In this document: one piece after another, positions 32,102 through 44,084 of the stretch | Layout of the letters: the number at the start of each line of letters is the position of its first letter | How positions within the stretch are numbered: the stretch's first letter is position 1 | Assembly: GCF_002775205.1 (NCBI RefSeq) | Contig: NC_036456.1 | Span: 24,649,850 to 24,713,849, forward strand | DNA from: Xiphophorus maculatus | Lineage: Eukaryota; Chordata; Actinopteri; Cyprinodontiformes; Poeciliidae | Length of the DNA: 64,000 nucleotides | Direction of reading: 5' to 3' | Position numbers and translations under genes: made by a program | The notes under the pieces: model-generated | Told to the model about the DNA's origin: nothing | The model's database searches: none | Seen by the model: only the letters and a program-made list of their open reading frames with translations

Positions 32102-33896
32102 GTACGAAACACCTTCATGTTTTACTGATGACATGAGGCGCGAAACGGACAAAAGCTGGAGGAAATACAGGAGACAGATTAAAGGAAACAGTGTTTGAAA
32201 CTGAATTAGGATGAATGTTTTACTAAATTAACTGATAAGTCAGAAACAGAGCGCTGGTTGGACTTATTCCATAAAGTGCATCAGCGTTTGCTATGGCAGG
32301 CCGTTCTGTCATTAAATGGCTTTACCAAACTTTCATTCTGTATATCTGACATTAGTTTCCGACTAGATATGTTTAAACAATATAATTATAATATAATAAT
32401 AATAACAATATAATTATGGCTTTGATCAGACAAAATATGTCTTTGAGGTATATTTAATTACATCCTGACTAGAATAAATGACATCAGATTTACCATTAAT
32501 ATATATGGTGGTTTCAATTCAAGATATCTATAGTATATTACTATCTGAAGCACATACTTCATATAATCAAATTATGACTAGTCAAAGTAAAGTTGAGTTA
32601 TCCCACGTTTTGTTCCAAATACATGTTTTGTGTAATTGTGGAATAAAATAATTATTCAGTGTGTTTACTTTTATCAAACAATTTATTAATCCTTTTCAAC
32701 ATTAATGCATTTCTATATTTTTTACTTATACAAGTTGAAGTGTTTTTCTGTAGAGGCTGCAACTCTCAGCAGGGAGCAGGAATCGGTTGAACAGGATGTG
32801 GTTAATAACCGCACTCTGCTGCAGAGACAGCCTGCGGTGTTTGTTCCACTTTGACAGTTCAGCAGCTCACTTCTTCATATCAGGCTCCTGGCAACTGACA
32901 AGGACAGATAGTTTTCACACCCTGCGGTTTAAACTATTGAACCCAGGGCGCAAGGAAATAAGAATATGATCAAAGCAGGTATTGGAAACTAAACCTTGTC
33001 CTTCATTACTGAGTTGTGGTTACTGAGTATGTAAAGATGTTCCGTCTGATCACCTTTGTGACAGAAACTAAGTGTTTTTCTTTTCTTTGAATATGTATAT
33101 CTCTTAAGTTTCTTAGTATTGTTGACACCTCCCAGGTTGTGCATGAAGAGGTTATAAAGTTAGAGTGTGCCTCTGTTAGAGTTTAGAACTCTGCCAACAG
33201 CATTACTGTTGTTTGTTCTCCATCTATAGATCCAAATAAATCTGTTTTTGTTCTCTAATTTTGATGTTGGTCTCAGAGTTTTTTCAAACTCCACATAATC
33301 ATAGCGTTTTTATAGATATCTTAAAATATATCTAATCATAAACTAATTTCAGATTTTGGGCCACAGGTAGACAAGGATAAAGGAGGCAGAGAAACTGTTC
33401 AATAAACAGGAGAAGGATTGATTCTGGGTTTTATATCTTTATTGAAAGACCAGCAGCGTTCGAAGACTCTGCAACTGAAACTAGTCAGAGGCAGAGAACA
33501 GAAATGAGATGCACACAATTATCTCTACACGTCACACTTAACTGCACATAAGTGTGAGAAAGATAAGCGAAGGAAAACGACTTTAGTCGAATGCAGAACT
33601 GATGGACCGGTTTGGAGTTGAGGTTGCAGTGCACAGCGGTCTCAACGTACAGCAGAGCGATGCTGAGGTGTGAAGGCCGATTGAGGTTCCAGTAACAAAA
33701 AACTGCTGCTAATGCAAAGGAGGATTGATATGGACTGAGTCGAGCTGCTGTGTGAATATTTGTCAGGGAGCCACTCAGTTAACATATTGGCATTTTGTTT
33801 GCTCACCTGGATGTCCAGGACATGTTTTGACTGACATCTAGTTCATTAGAAGAATCACTTTTGTTAAGTTATTTTTCCAAATTTAGAGTTAAAGTG
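32102..33896. other. ZNF2 intron, 5' part, with a possible solo LTR
   Basis: This is the common ZNF intron. Relative to unit 3 (42770-42790) it holds an extra segment at about 32781-33370 containing a TATA-like TATAAAG near 33153 and AATAAATCTGTTTTTGTTCTC near 33235, the spacing seen in endogenous-retrovirus LTRs. The ends are not defined, so this is tentative. The shared block GAACTGATGGACCGGTTTGG follows near 33597. Confidence 0.4.
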
Positions 33897-33929
33897 AGAT
33901 ATCTACGGAGGGGACATGGGGATTTTTTT

Positions 33930-34142
33930 TTCTTTTGCGTTACCTCGCAATACTTTTGCGTTACCTCGCAAAACTTTTGCGTTACCTCGCAATACTTTTG
34001 CGTTACCTCGCAATACTTTTGCGTTACCTCGCAAAACTTTTGCGTTCCCTCGCAAAACTTTTGCGTTCCCTCGCAAATGTTTTGCGTTACCTCGCAAAGC
34101 CTTTTGCGTTCCCTCGCAAAGGTTTTGCGTTACCTCGCAATA
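33930..34142. repeat. 21-bp tandem repeat (about 10 copies)
   Basis: The unit is TTTTGCGTTACCTCGCAATA plus one base, with variants in which TTACC is TTCCC. Each unit carries the short palindrome TGCG..CGCA. Because 21 is a multiple of 3, several frames stay open, but the peptides are only the repeat (LRYLAKL, RGNAKVL). Shorter versions in the opposite orientation lie at 35345-35408, 36312-36352 and 37256-37318. Confidence 0.8.
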
Positions 34143-34577
34143 CTGTACTGGTCAGTTATGCAGCATGATTCAATACTGCAAGCCTTTCTTACGGTGGGCG
34201 CCGTACTTTCTGCTTTAATATAAGGTTATATGAGGTATTTCCATGAATTTTAATATCTTTTTGTGAAATATCTGAAGTTTTATATCTTTCTTTAGGATAG
34301 AAAGGCGCCACAAACCTACGATATAAACAGAAACCTTCCGTAAGTAAGAAAGAAATAAAAATACATCCTAATTTGGACTATTTCTGAGTTATTATCGCGG
34401 GTAATAAATCATCTGACAGTTTTGATTGTGTCTCTGTTGTGTTCGTAGTCTGAATGGTTTAAAGAGCTGCTTTCAGTGCCGCTCCATCTTAGCCTTAACA
34501 GACATAAACATGCAGGAAATCAATTGATTTTCAATCAGTGTTTTGCACCAAACGGTTAATAATAATAAACAAGTTTT

Positions 34578-34892
34578 CACTGAGGCTCTGTAAGAGCCAT
34601 ATCAATGAAATAAGTAATTATTGATATGACAGGAGCAGCGGCTTTGACACTTAGGTGTGTCGACGTGGGAGTGACGTCACCAGGTATGAATGGGAAGGAT
34701 ACTGGCTTTGTGTGTATGAGGAAGCGGTGAGCGGGGCGGTCAGTCCTTGCAAAGTTTGGAACCTGATCATCAAAATGGAATAAATCGATAATTGTGACAG
34801 AACAAAGAAGAGGTTTGGAGTTGATTGATAAACGGACAGATGAGATTCCCTGAGTTAACCCAGTGCGGCCCTTTAACATCATTAGTTTGTCG
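34578..34892. other. Central spacer of the foldback element
   Basis: This is unique sequence between the inverted arms, with a 101-codon minus-strand open frame (34577-34882) of no recognised content. A CRE-like TGACGTCA lies near 34672. Confidence 0.4.
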
Positions 34893-35408
34893 TGTTTTTA
34901 ATAATAAAAACTTGTTAACAGTAAAAACTGTTTGGTGCAAAACACTGATTGAACATCGATTTATTTTTTACTGCATGTTTATGTCTGTTAAGGTTAAGAT
35001 GGAGCGGCACTGAAAGCAGCTCTTTAAACCATTCAGACTACAAACACAACAGAGACACAATCAAAACTGTCAGATGATTTATTAACCGCGATAATAACTC
35101 AGAAATAGTCCAAATTATAATGTATTTTTATTTCTTTCCTACTTACGGAAGGTTTCTGTTTATATCGTAGGTTTGTGGTGCCTTTCTATCCTAAAGAAAG
35201 ATATAAAACTTCAGATATTTCACAAAAAGATACCAGTATTCATGGAAATACCTCACATAACCTTATATTAAAGCATAAAGTACGGCGCCCACCGTAGGAA
35301 AGGCTTGCAGTATTCAATTATGCTGCATAACTGACCAGTACAGTATTGCGAGGTAACGCAAAACCTTTTGCGAGGGAACGCAAAAGGTTTTGCGAGGGAA
35401 CGCAAAAG

Positions 35409-36352
35409 TTGAAATAGGACGTTTATCTAACAACCAAAACTTTCACTTTATTCTGTCAGTTTCATCTTTTCATTTAAAATGGTTTTTATCTTGAAGTAAC
35501 AATGGATGTGAATGTTTTCAGATTTAGACTTGTAAAGCTGTTATTGTATGGCTATTCCTTATGCTTTGTTTTATTTCATTAATTTTGGTCAGAGGATGCA
35601 TATTAGCTGTAACTATATGAACTGTTGGCGTAGGTATATTTTTGGGCCTAAACAATTCCTCGAGTGATTTGAGTACCTCGATTATTAAAGTCCCTCGAGA
35701 AAAATGTATCTGCCTCTAAGGTTCATTAAATTGTATTTTATTATGTAATGCACGGTTTTGCGGCTGGGTCGTTATTTGCATTGCGCAGCACTCTCACTTC
35801 CGCCTGAGTTGTGGACGAACGCGAACCATAGCAGCAAAAAGTCCAGTTTTCAAGTTCAACCTGGGAGGATTTTACTGATTCATGATAATGTCTGCGATTT
35901 TGTGCATCGGGGGACCAATGAGCATCCTTAAAATGTCGGGAGCGTTCCCTGGAGAACGGCAGCTGTTCTCCGGGAGCTGCTTGTTCAGAGCGACCAGCAC
36001 GGCGGGATTATTTATACATGTGAGCAGATAGACTGAACACTGCGGGCGGCTGTGCTTTACACGAGTAGCTTTACGGACGAGCCAGAAAATAAATTTCCTA
36101 TCATCCCAGTCGCCACTAACGGGTGGCGTTGCATACCTTTGTGGTGCCTTTCTATCCTAAAGAAAGATATAAAACTTCAGATATTTCACAAAAAGATACC
36201 AGTATTCATGGAAATACCTCATATAACCTTATATTAAAGCATAAAGTACGACGCCCACCGTAGGAAAGGCTTGCAGTATTCAATTATGCTGCATAACTGA
36301 CCAGTACAGTATTGCGAGGGAACGCAAAAGGTTTTGCGAGGGAACGCAAAAG
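35409..36352. repeat. 944-bp tandem unit, copy 1 (captured ZNF 3' flank plus arm)
   Basis: From TTGAAATAGG at 35409 it matches 28145-28873, that is the ZNF 3' UTR, the hAT junction and the left part of the hAT element up to GGCGTTGCATACC. It then joins TTTGTGGTGCC, the distal part of the foldback right arm. The next copy begins at 36353. Confidence 0.82.
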
Positions 36353-37296
36353 TTGAAATAGGACGTTTATCTAACAACCAAAACTTTCACTTTATTCTGT
36401 CAGTTTCATCTTTTCATTTAAAATGGTTTTTATCTTGAAGTAACAATGGATGTGAATGTTTTCAGATTTAGACTTGTAAAGCTGTTATTGTATGGCTATT
36501 CCTTATGCTTTGTTTTATTTCATTAATTTTGGTCAGAGGATGCATGTTAGCTGTAACTATATGAACTGTTGGCGTAGGTATATTTTTGGGCCTAAACAAT
36601 TCCTCGAGTGATTTGAGTACCTCGATTATTAAAGTCCCTCGAGAAAAATGTATCTGCCTCTAAGGTTCATTAAATTGTATTTTATTATGTAATGCACCGT
36701 TTTCCGGCTGGGTCGTTATTTGCATTGCGCAGCGCTCTCACTTCCGCCTGAGTTGTGGACGAACGCGAACCTTAGCAGCAAAAAGTCCAGTTTTCAAGTT
36801 CAACCTGGGAGGATTTTACTGATTCATGATAATGTCTGCGATTTTGTGCATCGGGGGACCAATGAGCATCCTTAAAATGTCGGGAGCGTTCCCTGGAGAA
36901 CGGCAGCTGTTCTCCGGGAGCTGCTTGTTCAGAGCGACCAGCACGGCGGGATTATTTATACATGTGAGCAGATAGACTGAACACTGCGGGCGGCTGTGCT
37001 TTACACGAGTAGCTTTACGGACGAGCCAGAAAATAAATTTCCTATCATCCCAGTCGCCACTAACGGGTGGCGTTGCATACCTTTGTGGTGCCTTTCTATC
37101 CTAAAGAAAGATATAAAACTTCAGATATTTCACAAAAAGATACCAGTATTCATGGAAATACCTCACATAACCTTATATTAAAGCATAAAGTACGGCGCCC
37201 ACCGTAGGAAAGGCTTGCAGTATTCAATTATGCTGCATAACTGACCAGTACAGTATTGCGAGGTAACGCAAAACCTTTTGCGAGGGAACGCAAAAG
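36353..37296. repeat. 944-bp tandem unit, copy 2
   Basis: A head-to-tail repeat of 35409-36352 with few differences (for example CACGGTTTTG against CACCGTTTTC in the captured hAT part), so the duplication is recent. Its arm portion then runs into the right terminus of the foldback element. Confidence 0.82.
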
Positions 37297-37636
37297 GTTT
37301 TGCGAGGTAACGCAAAAGAAAAAAAAATCCCCATGTCCCCTAGAGGGCTCCGTAGATATCTACATATGCAGGTTTTTAAAAAAAACACACGCACATTTTT
37401 CCTCATGGTCAGAAGATAAATTGGACCTGCACTTAGAATTACCAAAATCTCTGATTTGTTACATGCCAGAAAACATAGAAAGAATGTCAATAATTTGTTT
37501 TGACCGATTTTCATACATAAAACTTTCTAATTTTAGAATAATCCAAGAAAAGGCTGCATAGATGCATAAAGGTATTAACGTGAAAGGTTCACTATTTGAC
37601 TCAAAATTAAAAGGTTTTTTGTGTGTTTTGGTCCAG

Positions 37637-40164
37637 ATCTCCGTCAGTGCTGGGCGTGTAAAGACGACGGGGTTCTCAATGAGCTCAGCAACCTGGAGGG
37701 CAACTCCACTTTAGAAGAGCAACCAGAACATCAAGAGTTCAAAGAGGAAGAGAAGCAACTCTGCGTCAGTCAGGATGAAGAGCAGCTTGTACTGAGACAG
37801 GAGACTGATGACAATTTGGTGATTCCTTCTACTGCGCAAAGAATCTGCAATGAAACAGAACCACAGAGGAACCAACTCATCTCTCATGGCTCTTCTGAAG
37901 ATGAGAACCAGGATCAGGAAAAAAGCAATTGTGAAGACTCAGGAAAAAAGAGAGATAAAAAACAGAAACGTCAGAGATATCAGAAAACCAAACAGCAAAA
38001 AGGTAAAACTGAGAGTTCAAAACAGAAAACACAGAATAAAGCTCATCCAGACCAAAAACAATATTCTTGTAAAATCTGTGATGAAGCCTTTTCTCAAAGC
38101 AGTTCCTTGACAACACACATGAGAACTCACATGGACAAGAAGCCTTTCACATGTTCAACCTGTGGAAAAAGCTTCCAAAAGAAATATCATTTGCTTCGTC
38201 ACATGATGATTCACACAGGAGAGAAGCCTTTTTCATGTGTGACTTGTGGAAAAAGTTTCATAACCAAACCTGAGGTAGTTAGTCACATGAGGATTCACAC
38301 AGGTGAGAGGCCTTTTTCATGTGTGATCTGTGGAAAAAGCTTCCAAAACAAATCTAATTTGCTTCGTCACATGAAGATTCACACAGGAGAGAGGCCTTTC
38401 TCATGCGAGACCTGTGGAAAAGGATTCCGGTCCAAGCCTCAGTTACTTCATCACAGGAGGATTCACACAGATGAGAGGCCTTTCTCATGCGAGACCTGTG
38501 GAAAAGGATTCCGGTCCAAGCCTCAGTTACTTCGTCACAGGAGGATTCACACAGATGAGAGGCCTTTCTCATGCGAGACCTGTGGAAAAGGATTCCGGTC
38601 CAAGCCTCAGTTACTTCGTCACAGGAGGATTCACACAGATGAGAGGCCTTTCTCATGCGAGAACTGTGGAAAAGCATTCCGGTCCAAGCCTCAGTTACTT
38701 TTTCACATGAAGATTCATACAGGTGAGAGACCTTTCTCATGTGGGACTTGTGGAAAACGTTTCTATCGACAATGCAGTCTAACTTGTCACATGAGAATTC
38801 ATACAGGTGAGAAGCCTTTCAAATGTACAAGCTGTGGAAAAAGTTTCAGAAACAGAAGTGGTTTATATCCTCACATGACAACGCATACTAATGAGAAGCC
38901 TTACTCTTGTGGGACTTGTGGAAAAAGGTTTCGTCACAAAGACACTTTAACTAGTCACATGAGGACTCATACAGGTGAAAGGCCTTTTTCATGTGGGACC
39001 TGTGGAAAAAGTTACAAAATCAGAAACAGTTTAATTGGACACATACAGACACATACTAGCGAGAGGCTTTTCTCTTGTGGGACCTGTGGAAAAAGGTTCA
39101 GTCAAAAAAAGCATTTAACTTCTCACATGTGGACTCATACAAGTGAGAAGCCATTCTCTTGTGGGACCTGTGGAAAAGGTTTCCATAAAAAAGGTTATTT
39201 AAATTATCATATGAGGACTCATACAGGTGAAAAGCCTTTCTCATGTGGGACTTGTGGAAAACGTTTCTATCGACAATGCAGTCTAACTTGTCACATGAGA
39301 ATTCATACAGGTGAGAAGCCTTTCAAATGTACAAGCTGTGGAAAAAGTTTCAGAAACAGAAGTGGTTTATATCCTCACATGACAACGCATACTAATGAGA
39401 AGCCTTACTCTTGTGGGACTTGTGGAAAAAGGTTTCGTCACAAAGACACTTTAACTAGTCACATGAGGACTCATACAGGTGAAAGGCCTTTTTCATGTGG
39501 GACCTGTGGAAAAAGTTACAAAATCAGAAACAGTTTAATTGGACACATACAGACACATACTAGCGAGAGGCTTTTCTCTTGTGGGACCTGTGGAAAAAGG
39601 TTCAGTCAAAAAAAGCATTTAACTTCTCACATGTGGACTCATACAAGTGAGAAGCCATTCTCTTGTGGGACCTGTGGAAAAGGTTTCCATAAAAAAGGTT
39701 ATTTAAATTATCATATGAGGACTCATACAGGTGAAAAGCCTTTCTCTTGTGGGACTTGTGGAAAATGTTTCCAACTAAAAAACATTTTAACTTCTCACAT
39801 GAGGATTCATACAGATGAGAAGGCATTTTTTTGTGGGTTTTGTGGAAAAAGTTTCCGTTGGCAAAGCAGTTTAACTGTTCACATGAAGACTCACACAGAT
39901 CAGAAGCCTTTTGTATGTGGGACTTGTGGAAAAAGTTTCCGTTGGCAAAGCAGTTTAACTGTTCACATGAAGACTCACACAGATCAGAAGCCTTTCTTAT
40001 GTGAGACTTGTGGAAAAAGTTTTTGTTGCCAAAGCAGTTTAACTCGTCACATCATGCTTCACACAGGTCAGAAGCCTTTTGTATGTGGGACTTGTGGAAA
40101 AAGTTTCCGTTGGCAAAGCAGTTTAACTGGTCACATGAAGACTCATACAGGAGGATCAGAATAA
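37637..40164 (+). CDS. ZNF2 main exon, 25 C2H2 fingers
   Basis: After the acceptor TTTTGGTCCAG the exon encodes DLRQCWACKDDGVLNELSNL, a Glu-rich acidic region and a Lys-rich stretch. Twenty-five C2H2 fingers follow (YSCKICDEAF to RWQSSLTGHMKTH, GGSE, TAA). Fingers 5-7 are near-identical copies of one finger (FRSKPQLL.HRRIH). Fingers 9-14 are duplicated as 15-20 by a 504-bp tandem repeat (38737-39240 and 39241-39744) that looks unchanged by eye at the protein level. The protein is 867 aa if it starts at 32026. It is expected to be a nuclear DNA-binding protein of unknown target. The nine residues before 37637 are intron and splice site. Confidence 0.88.
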
Positions 40165-41409
40165 TCTGACCCTCGAGTACCAAAACACACTAACTCACAG
40201 CTTGGAAGCAGAGTAATTACAGCTGGGTAACATTTCTATAATGTAGCAGCTTGGAGAAGAAAACCAGTTGAAATAGGACGTTTAACAAACAAAACTTTCA
40301 CTCTATTCTGTCGGTTTTGTTTTTTTTATTTAAAATTGTTTTTAAGTAAGATATTTAGAGCTTACAAAGTTATGCATGAATTTTTAATGGCTTTTTTTTT
40401 TGTCCAGTGAGATATTAGTAGTCTGTTTATCTCTTGAAGTAACAATGGATTTGAATGTTTTCAGATTTAGACTTGTAAAGCTGTTGTGTACATTGTACTT
40501 TGTTTTATTTCATTCATTTTGGTCAGAGGATGCATGTTAGCTGTTACTATATGAACTGTTGGTGTAGGTATATTTAGATTAAAATGTATTCTAAATTTGA
40601 ATCTAAATATATATTAGTTTTTCCATTACTTTCTCTTAAGGTTTTTGATTCAGGGAGAAAATACTGTTGATCATATGATGGCAACAATGCAGACATTTCT
40701 ACGTTTTGCTAACATAGTTAGCGTAACATAGGTTTCATCATAATAGAGTTATGGTGAAACCTGAGATGTTTTCCCTTTTTTGTTAAAACATCTACATTGA
40801 CTTTATTCTTGCTAAGTTTACTGCAAACTGAAGTATTTTTTTCATTCATTTGACTTTTATTTTATCTGTAACACACTATTTGTTTGAGAAGGTTTTTATT
40901 ATTTAGGATGTTAGAAAATGTATTGTTGATATAGATTCATTTTCAGATAGAAATGTGACTATCAAAAACTGTTTCTATATCATTCTTGTATAATAAATTT
41001 TTTTGGATTGGGACTGATGTAAAAGTTCCTGCTTCTTGAGTCTTTTCTCTCATAATTTCTCCCAAGTATCTCTTTTTTTAAACATTCTTTATTTAAGAAC
41101 ATCCATTATTATGAACCCATCATATATGCATCTATGTACATGTATGTACACAAATGATACAACAGCAAAGAAAAAAGTATTAGTGTCTCGACAAACATTT
41201 AATTTCAGTTGGCTCAGTGTGTACGTAAGTTCATTTCTTAACTTTTTGAAACATTAAAAATTACAACACAGGATCCACTGTGTTGGTTTTTTGACATTAT
41301 AGATAATCGCAATAATCGCAAAAAGGCGCTCAAATAAATTACAAACACACGTAAAAAAAAAAAAGAGAAGTAAATGTAACGCGGGTGAAACAGCAGCGGT
41401 TTAGTGCCT
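40165..41409. other. ZNF2 3' UTR and spacer to ZNF3
   Basis: This holds the uninterrupted version of the unit's 3' flank, useful as the empty-site reference for 28378-29290 and 29873-30664. The polyadenylation signal AATAAA is at 40992-40997. No other gene. Confidence 0.55.
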
Positions 41410-41436
41410 CATCTATCTGAAAGCAGAGAAACCACA

Positions 41437-41454
41437 TCCGGAATTAGTCACGTG
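41437..41454 (+). promoter_or_regulatory. ZNF3 promoter element
   Basis: ACATCCGGAATTAGT is followed by the E-box CACGTG at 41449-41454, 169 bp before the ATG. The more distal ETS-like site of the other units is altered here (ATCTGAAAGC). Confidence 0.5.
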
Positions 41455-41617
41455 GTACGGCCCGCTCGTGCAGTTTCAGACGTCATATTCTGTTTCAGGA
41501 ACAAAAGCTTCATAAAAATCCTCCTGATTTACTCGACACGTGTCCGGAAGCCACTGCACAGAAAGCACGTCGCTAGTTTTAGGTAAATATCTGAGTATTT
41601 GAGTGTTTAAAGTAAAA

Positions 41618-41786
41618 ATGTCTTCAGTTCCGCCTCAGAGAGAGTTTATCAACGAGCAGGTAACTCCTGCTGGAGAAACATTCACAGAGTGGAAAGAAAT
41701 CAACGTTAAGATGGAGGAAGAGATGGAGGATCAGCGCAGACTGATGGATTTTACCCGGATACCGAGGATCATCTTACACCGGATAG
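41618..41786 (+). CDS. ZNF3 leader exon
   Basis: The intact ATG opens MSSVPPQREFINEQVTPAGE. The exon continues through EEEMEDQRRLMDFTRIPRI to ILHRI and a GTACGA donor at 41787, phase 1 (169 nt). It joins 44085 to give an 854-aa protein. With ZNF4 it shows the ancestral start that ZNF1 and ZNF2 have lost. Confidence 0.75.
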
Positions 41787-44084
41787 GTACGAAACACCTT
41801 CATGTTTTACTGATGACATGAGGCGCGAAACGGACAAAAGCTGGAGGAAATACAGGAGACAAATTAAAGGAAACAATGTTTGAAACCGAATTAGTATGAA
41901 TGTTTTACAGAAATAAATTAACTGATAAGACAGAAACAGAGCGCTGGTTGGACTTATTCCATAAAGTGCATCAGCGTTTTCTATGGCAGGCCGTTCTATC
42001 ATTAAATGGGCTTTACCAAACTTTCATTCTGTGTATCTGAAATTAGTTTCCGACTAGAAATGTTTTATCTATAGTGTATGTGAAGCACATATTTTATATA
42101 AGTAAATTATGGCTAGTCAAAGTAAATTTGAGTTATCCCACTTTTTGTTCCGACTACTCACAATTCAAACCCAAACGATAAGCAACACCTTTGTTCTGTC
42201 TATGGGGTTTGCAGAGCTGAGAAACCAGCAGATAAACATTTTACAAGTAAATGAGACGAGTTCTTGTCTTGGTCAGAGTGTTTTGAGCTGCAGGCTGTGT
42301 AACTCACTGCATTCACTCCTGACTGGTAAGCAAGTAAAATATGTAAAGAGACAAATTTTGGGGATTTTTGTCTTTGTGATTCTTTTTGACTGAGTTCTTC
42401 TAACATATATTTTAATTGATTTTATGTATTTTAGCATGGTGTCCTTAAGCTTTAAGACATGTGCCTATAAATAAAATGTTTGATTATTAATTATCTGAAA
42501 TATTTTTCAGGCAATAATTCACTTTAGATATCTTGAATTGAAACCTCCATGCAACATAATTGTAAATCTGACTACATTTATACTTTTCAGAATTCCACTG
42601 AAGATGTTTCAAATACATGTTTTGTCTAATTGTGGAATAAAATAGTTACTCCCAGTGTATTTACTTTTATCAAATAATTTATTAATCCATTTAAGCATTA
42701 ATGCATTTATATTTTTTACTTATACAAGTTGAAGTGTTTTTCTGTAGAGGCTGCAACTCTCAGCAGGGAGCGGAAACCAAATAAAGGGGATAAAGGAGGC
42801 AGAGAAACTGTTCAATAAACAGGAGAAGGTTTGATTCTTGTTTTTATATCTTTAGCAGCAGCGTTCGAAGACTCTGCAACTGAAACTAGTCAGAGGCAGA
42901 GAACGGAAATGAGATGCACACAATTATCTCTACACGTCACACTTAACTGCACATAAGTGTGAGAAAGATAAGCGAAGGAAAACCGACTTTAGTCGAATGC
43001 AGAACTGATGGACCGGTTTGGAGTTGGAGTTGAGGTTGCAGTGCACAGCGGTCTCAACGTACAGCAGAGCGATGCTGAGGTGTGAAGGCCGATTGAGGTT
43101 CCAGTAACAAAGAACTGCTGCTAATGCAAAGGAGGATTGATATGGACTGAGTCGAGCTGCTGTGTGAATATTTGTCAGGGAGCCACTCAGTTAACATATT
43201 GGCATTTTGTTTGCTCACCTGGATGTCCATGACATGTTTTGACTGATATCTAGTTCATTAGAAGAATCACTTTTGTTAAGTTATTTTTCCAAACTTACAG
43301 CTAAAGTGAGATATCTACATATGCGGGCTGTAAAAAAAAAACACAAGCACATTGTTAACCCCGAAAAAGTGATTTAGGACCAGGATTCCAAAGGCAGAAC
43401 AAAAACACAGCTTTATTAAAGAAAAAAGCCTGAGCAGGGGAGAGGATGTGTGTATCCAGACGCTATCAGACAGACTCTCTCATACATCACACATAATGTC
43501 AGTTTTTATACACATCTTTAGACGCCGAGGTGGCGCAAAACAATTCCTGGAAGTCGAACAAAACAAAACACCTCTTAGAAGAAACAAACTCATTAAAATC
43601 TCTCAGAATCAGTTGCTGGGCAGAAATATATTCAAAATGGAGCAAGCTTTGACATCTCAAGCTGATTTAGAAAAACTTGCAGGCTTTGTGGTTGGCGTTT
43701 CCTGTCAGCAAGTTCCTGTGACCGGAACATGCGGCTTTGAGCAGAAAGACACTTTAACTTGTATACGTAAAACACACATGATAAATGAATAAACTGGTTA
43801 ATAAAAAGAAATAACAGTGTGAATAATTATTTCATTCCACAACATTTTTTCCTCATGATCAGAAGATAAATTGGACCTGAACTCGGAATTACCAAAATCA
43901 TTTATTTGCTAAATGCCAGAAAACATTGGAAAAATGTCCATAATACGTTTTGACTGATTTTCACACATAAACATGTAATTTAAGAATAATCTAAAAAAAG
44001 CTGATTAGATGCATCAAGGGATTTAAGTGAAGGGTTCATTGTTTGACTCGAAATTAGAAGTTTTTGTTTTGTGTTTTGGTCCAG
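41787..44084. other. ZNF3 intron
   Basis: This is the short form of the unit intron without the cargo element or the foldback element. It contains the solo-LTR-like insertion at 43354-43841 and the shared blocks near 41877, 42108, 42178 and 43000. No exon is seen. Confidence 0.5.
43354..43841 (-). mobile_element. Solo LTR-like insertion (488 bp)
   Basis: It is flanked by ACATT at 43349-43353 and 43842-43846. Unit 1 is uninterrupted here (near 25701). On the minus strand it begins TGTGGAATGAAATAATTATT and has an AATAAAGCTGTGTTTTTGTT polyadenylation-like block near its end. The size, 5-bp duplication and signals fit a solo LTR of an old retroelement, with no coding part left. A 114-codon plus-strand frame inside is incidental. 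Confidence 0.55.

Larger units (their letters stand above)
33905..37353. mobile_element. Foldback DNA element with captured ZNF flank (3,449 bp)
   Basis: It is flanked by 8-bp direct repeats AGATATCT (33897-33904 and 37354-37361). Units 1 and 3 have one copy at this place (near 25666 and 43312). The ends are ACGGAGGGGACATGGGG and, reverse-complemented on the right, ACGGAGCCCTCTAGGGGACA. Long inverted arms run at about 33915-34577 and 34893-35408 around a 315-bp spacer. Between the right arm and the right terminus lie two 944-bp direct copies of a unit made of the ZNF1-type 3' flank (with its hAT insertion) and the distal right arm. No transposase is visible. The superfamily is uncertain; hAT is possible from the 8-bp duplication. 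Confidence 0.75.

Noticed and set aside
33861-34223. Overlapping open frames with LRYLAKL/RGNAKVL repeats, and a CRISPR-like look
   Set aside because: They are translations of a 21-bp tandem repeat, open because 21 is a multiple of three. There are no variable spacers, and the context is a fish foldback element.
36052-37181. Two identical 61-codon frames 944 bp apart
   Set aside because: They fall across the captured hAT/arm junction and are identical only because of the tandem duplication.
43448-43792. 114-codon open frame in the ZNF3 intron
   Set aside because: It lies inside the LTR-like insertion and has no known motif.
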